This document shows, piece after piece, positions 61,453 to 61,562 of a stretch of DNA of 61,562 nt. Location of the stretch: assembly GCA_964645585.1 (NCBI GenBank), contig CAZYAN010000023.1:1-61562 (forward strand), written 5' to 3'. The number at the start of each line of letters is the position of its first letter. Position 1 is the first letter of the stretch. The DNA comes from DATGSL01 sp964645585 (GTDB taxonomy: Bacteria; Verrucomicrobiota; Verrucomicrobiia; Opitutales; T3Sed10-336). A program made the position numbers and the translations under genes. Under the pieces are notes generated by a model that was not told the origin of the DNA, searched no databases, and saw only the letters and a list, made by a program, of their open reading frames with translations.

Positions 61453-61562
61453 TTAACGCCGTTTCTTCTTTACGAGAAGCTGGGCAACGGCGAAGCGAAC
61501 CACGCTTTCGAGGCGCTCAACTTCGGCCGGTTCGAGATCGTCCTTGCCGGCCAAAGCCTCCT
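61453..61562 (-). CDS. C-terminal fragment of an unidentified protein (start beyond window)
   Basis: A minus-strand frame enters at the right edge and ends with TAA at 61453-61455. The visible 36 residues include 'EPAEVERLESVVRFAVAQLL' and a basic tail, VKKKRR. No family can be named. It is convergent with the GYF_2 gene. Codon use and the clean open frame support coding, but the piece is short. Confidence 0.45.
   Translation of the reverse strand, partial: EALAGKDDLEPAEVERLESVVRFAVAQLLVKKKRR

Noticed and set aside
1..61562. CRISPR array, phage genes, insertion sequences or riboswitches
   Set aside because: None seen: no regularly spaced repeats, no transposase or integrase motifs, and no recognisable riboswitch core. 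Absence was judged by eye only.

Overview
The window looks like a chromosomal segment of a free-living, GC-rich Verrucomicrobiota bacterium, probably of the Opitutae/Puniceicoccales type. This assignment is inferred from gene content, not from a marker gene. The supporting features are several type II/IV pseudopilins with near-identical N-termini and the H-X9-DG-type C-terminus, PEP-CTERM proteins, a PVC-type dehydrogenase/cytochrome c fusion, secreted Gfo/Idh/MocA and DUF1080 proteins, and large secreted LamG/beta-propeller proteins ending in the '...FYR(L/V)' C-terminal domain common in this phylum. No phage, insertion sequence, CRISPR array or rRNA was seen.

Layout. 1-6864 (minus strand): an exported-protein operon with a triple LamG protein, a pseudopilin, a sialidase-like propeller protein and a truncated Tat-exported protein cut by the window edge. 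7268-12232 (minus): argD, a YacP-like NYN nuclease coupled to a DUF2851 protein, and a thioredoxin-like protein with an nDsbD-only protein. 12602-17023 (plus): a two-gene ABC exporter and a PVC-type dehydrogenase-cytochrome c. 17134-24465: housekeeping genes purB, holA, cinA and uvrC, plus a secreted oxidoreductase. 24466-30202: a frameshifted pseudopilin, a small outer-membrane barrel, a secreted oxidoreductase facing a DUF1080 hydrolase, another pseudopilin and a secreted peroxiredoxin. 30285-36701: an RND efflux pair, an unknown secreted protein and an NAD-dependent epimerase. tRNA-Arg(UCU) follows, then a gene-poor stretch and a PEP-CTERM protein with a possible frameshift in its signal peptide. 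38278-43234: a bidirectional terminator and a peptide ABC-import operon. 43598-48082: a VanY-like carboxypeptidase, a second PEP-CTERM protein, a phosphodiester glycosidase and a GNAT acetyltransferase; then tRNA-Ile2(CAU).

The most notable region is 48485-61418. On the minus strand one presumed operon (59007 to 48485) runs pseudopilin, a 949-aa secreted repeat protein, two paralogous LamG + BNR_4 propeller proteins (candidate polysaccharide lyases) and an L-lactate permease. Facing it on the plus strand are a PilT/GspE-type secretion ATPase and a GYF_2-domain protein. With the similar arrangement at 1-6864, this suggests that individual pseudopilins are partnered with particular secreted polysaccharide-active proteins, as dedicated export or surface-display adaptors. 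That is an inference from gene order only.

Starts were chosen by reading-frame overlap, signal peptide position and visible ribosome binding sites. Function calls come from motif recognition without database searches.
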